The notes under the pieces: generated by a model
What the model saw: the letters and a program-made list of their open reading frames with translations, nothing else
The model's database searches: none
Told to the model about the DNA's origin: nothing
In this document: in pieces, positions 61,729-61,866 of the stretch
Numbering within the stretch: the stretch's first letter is position 1
Layout of the letters: every line of letters starts with the position of its first letter
Made by a program: the position numbers and the translations under genes
Assembly: GCA_040508085.1 (NCBI GenBank)
Contig: JBEVNO010000194.1
Location: 1 to 61,866 of the forward strand
Source of the DNA: ZC4RG30 sp040508085
Lineage (GTDB): Bacteria > Pseudomonadota > Gammaproteobacteria > Steroidobacterales > Steroidobacteraceae
DNA length: 61,866 nucleotides
Direction: 5' to 3'

Positions 61729-61866
61729 CTATCTCACCGCTTTGTAGGTGTACTTCTGCCCGCCCAGCGAAGCTTCATACATGGCACCACCCTTGACGAT
61801 GTTGAACACCGCCATGCCCTTCTCGAACTGGCCGGTGGCGGTGGCGTCCTTCTTGGTCACGCTCGC
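61729..61866 (-). CDS. C-terminal end of a gene cut by the window edge
   Basis: The minus-strand frame entering at 61866 is open to a TAG at 61731-61729 and gives 45 residues: ...VTKKDATATGQFEKG, MAVFNIVKGGAMYEAS, LGGQKYTYKAVR. A beta-rich end with GGAMYEASLGGQKY resembles the tail of lipid-binding SYLF/YSC84-type proteins, but I am not certain. The rest lies outside the window. Confidence 0.6.
   Translation of the reverse strand, partial: ASVTKKDATATGQFEKGMAVFNIVKGGAMYEASLGGQKYTYKAVR

Noticed and set aside
1..61866. tRNA, rRNA, insertion sequence and prophage genes
   Set aside because: No cloverleaf, transposase, integrase or phage motif was recognised in intergenic DNA or translated frames; a covariance-model scan would be decisive.

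Overview
The window looks like the chromosome of a free-living, GC-rich proteobacterium, most likely a gammaproteobacterium. It has a Cyo-type quinol oxidase operon, a YdbH-YnbE-YdbL set, YchJ, DUF1415, OMPLA and a TrhO-type protein. The genus cannot be named from sequence reading alone. Genes are densely packed with many 1-4 bp start/stop overlaps. No rRNA, tRNA, CRISPR array, insertion sequence or phage gene was seen, and no gene-free stretch exceeds 300 bases (the longest is about 266 bases, 55739-56004).

Layout. 1-6085: the end of an alpha/beta hydrolase, then lactate permease, FMN lactate dehydrogenase, a PAS histidine kinase and two response regulators, probably one lactate-responsive operon. 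6263-8151: a SRPBCC protein and an MFS transporter, convergent. 8244-12874: cyoABCD-like quinol oxidase operon ending in a SURF1 assembly factor. 12883-14958: hydroxycinnamoyl-CoA hydratase-lyase divergent from a MarR regulator across a perfect palindrome, with a hotdog-like protein downstream of marR.

15140-33667 is the most unusual part. A 3341-residue RTX surface protein (BapA-like start, 12 plus 14 repeat modules of about 81 residues, LamG-like and PA14 domains) is followed by a type I secretion ABC transporter, a TolC-like protein, a MotB/SiiA-like protein, a HlyD-like adaptor, a MotA/SiiB-like channel protein and a LapD-like protein with degenerate GGDEF and EAL domains. I read this as an adhesin export operon combining a SPI-4-like proton channel with a c-di-GMP receptor, but with no LapG protease in the window. 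Directly downstream (33783-37530) lie YdbH, YnbE and YdbL, the inter-membrane lipid bridge.

37533-61866 is ordinary accessory and housekeeping metabolism: a porin with a PstS-like protein, a TrhO-RluA fusion, a lipoprotein-type PQQ/haem c alcohol dehydrogenase, a LysR/PNPOx pair, outer-membrane phospholipase A, transaldolase, phosphoglucomutase, a 2-hydroxyacid dehydrogenase, an iminopeptidase-like hydrolase with an amino-acid permease, RidA, a YchJ-like protein that seems to need an AUU start, an aldehyde dehydrogenase, a GST, a duplicated MoaF-like protein with a Tat-exported NTF2-like partner, DUF2934, and a gene cut by the window end.
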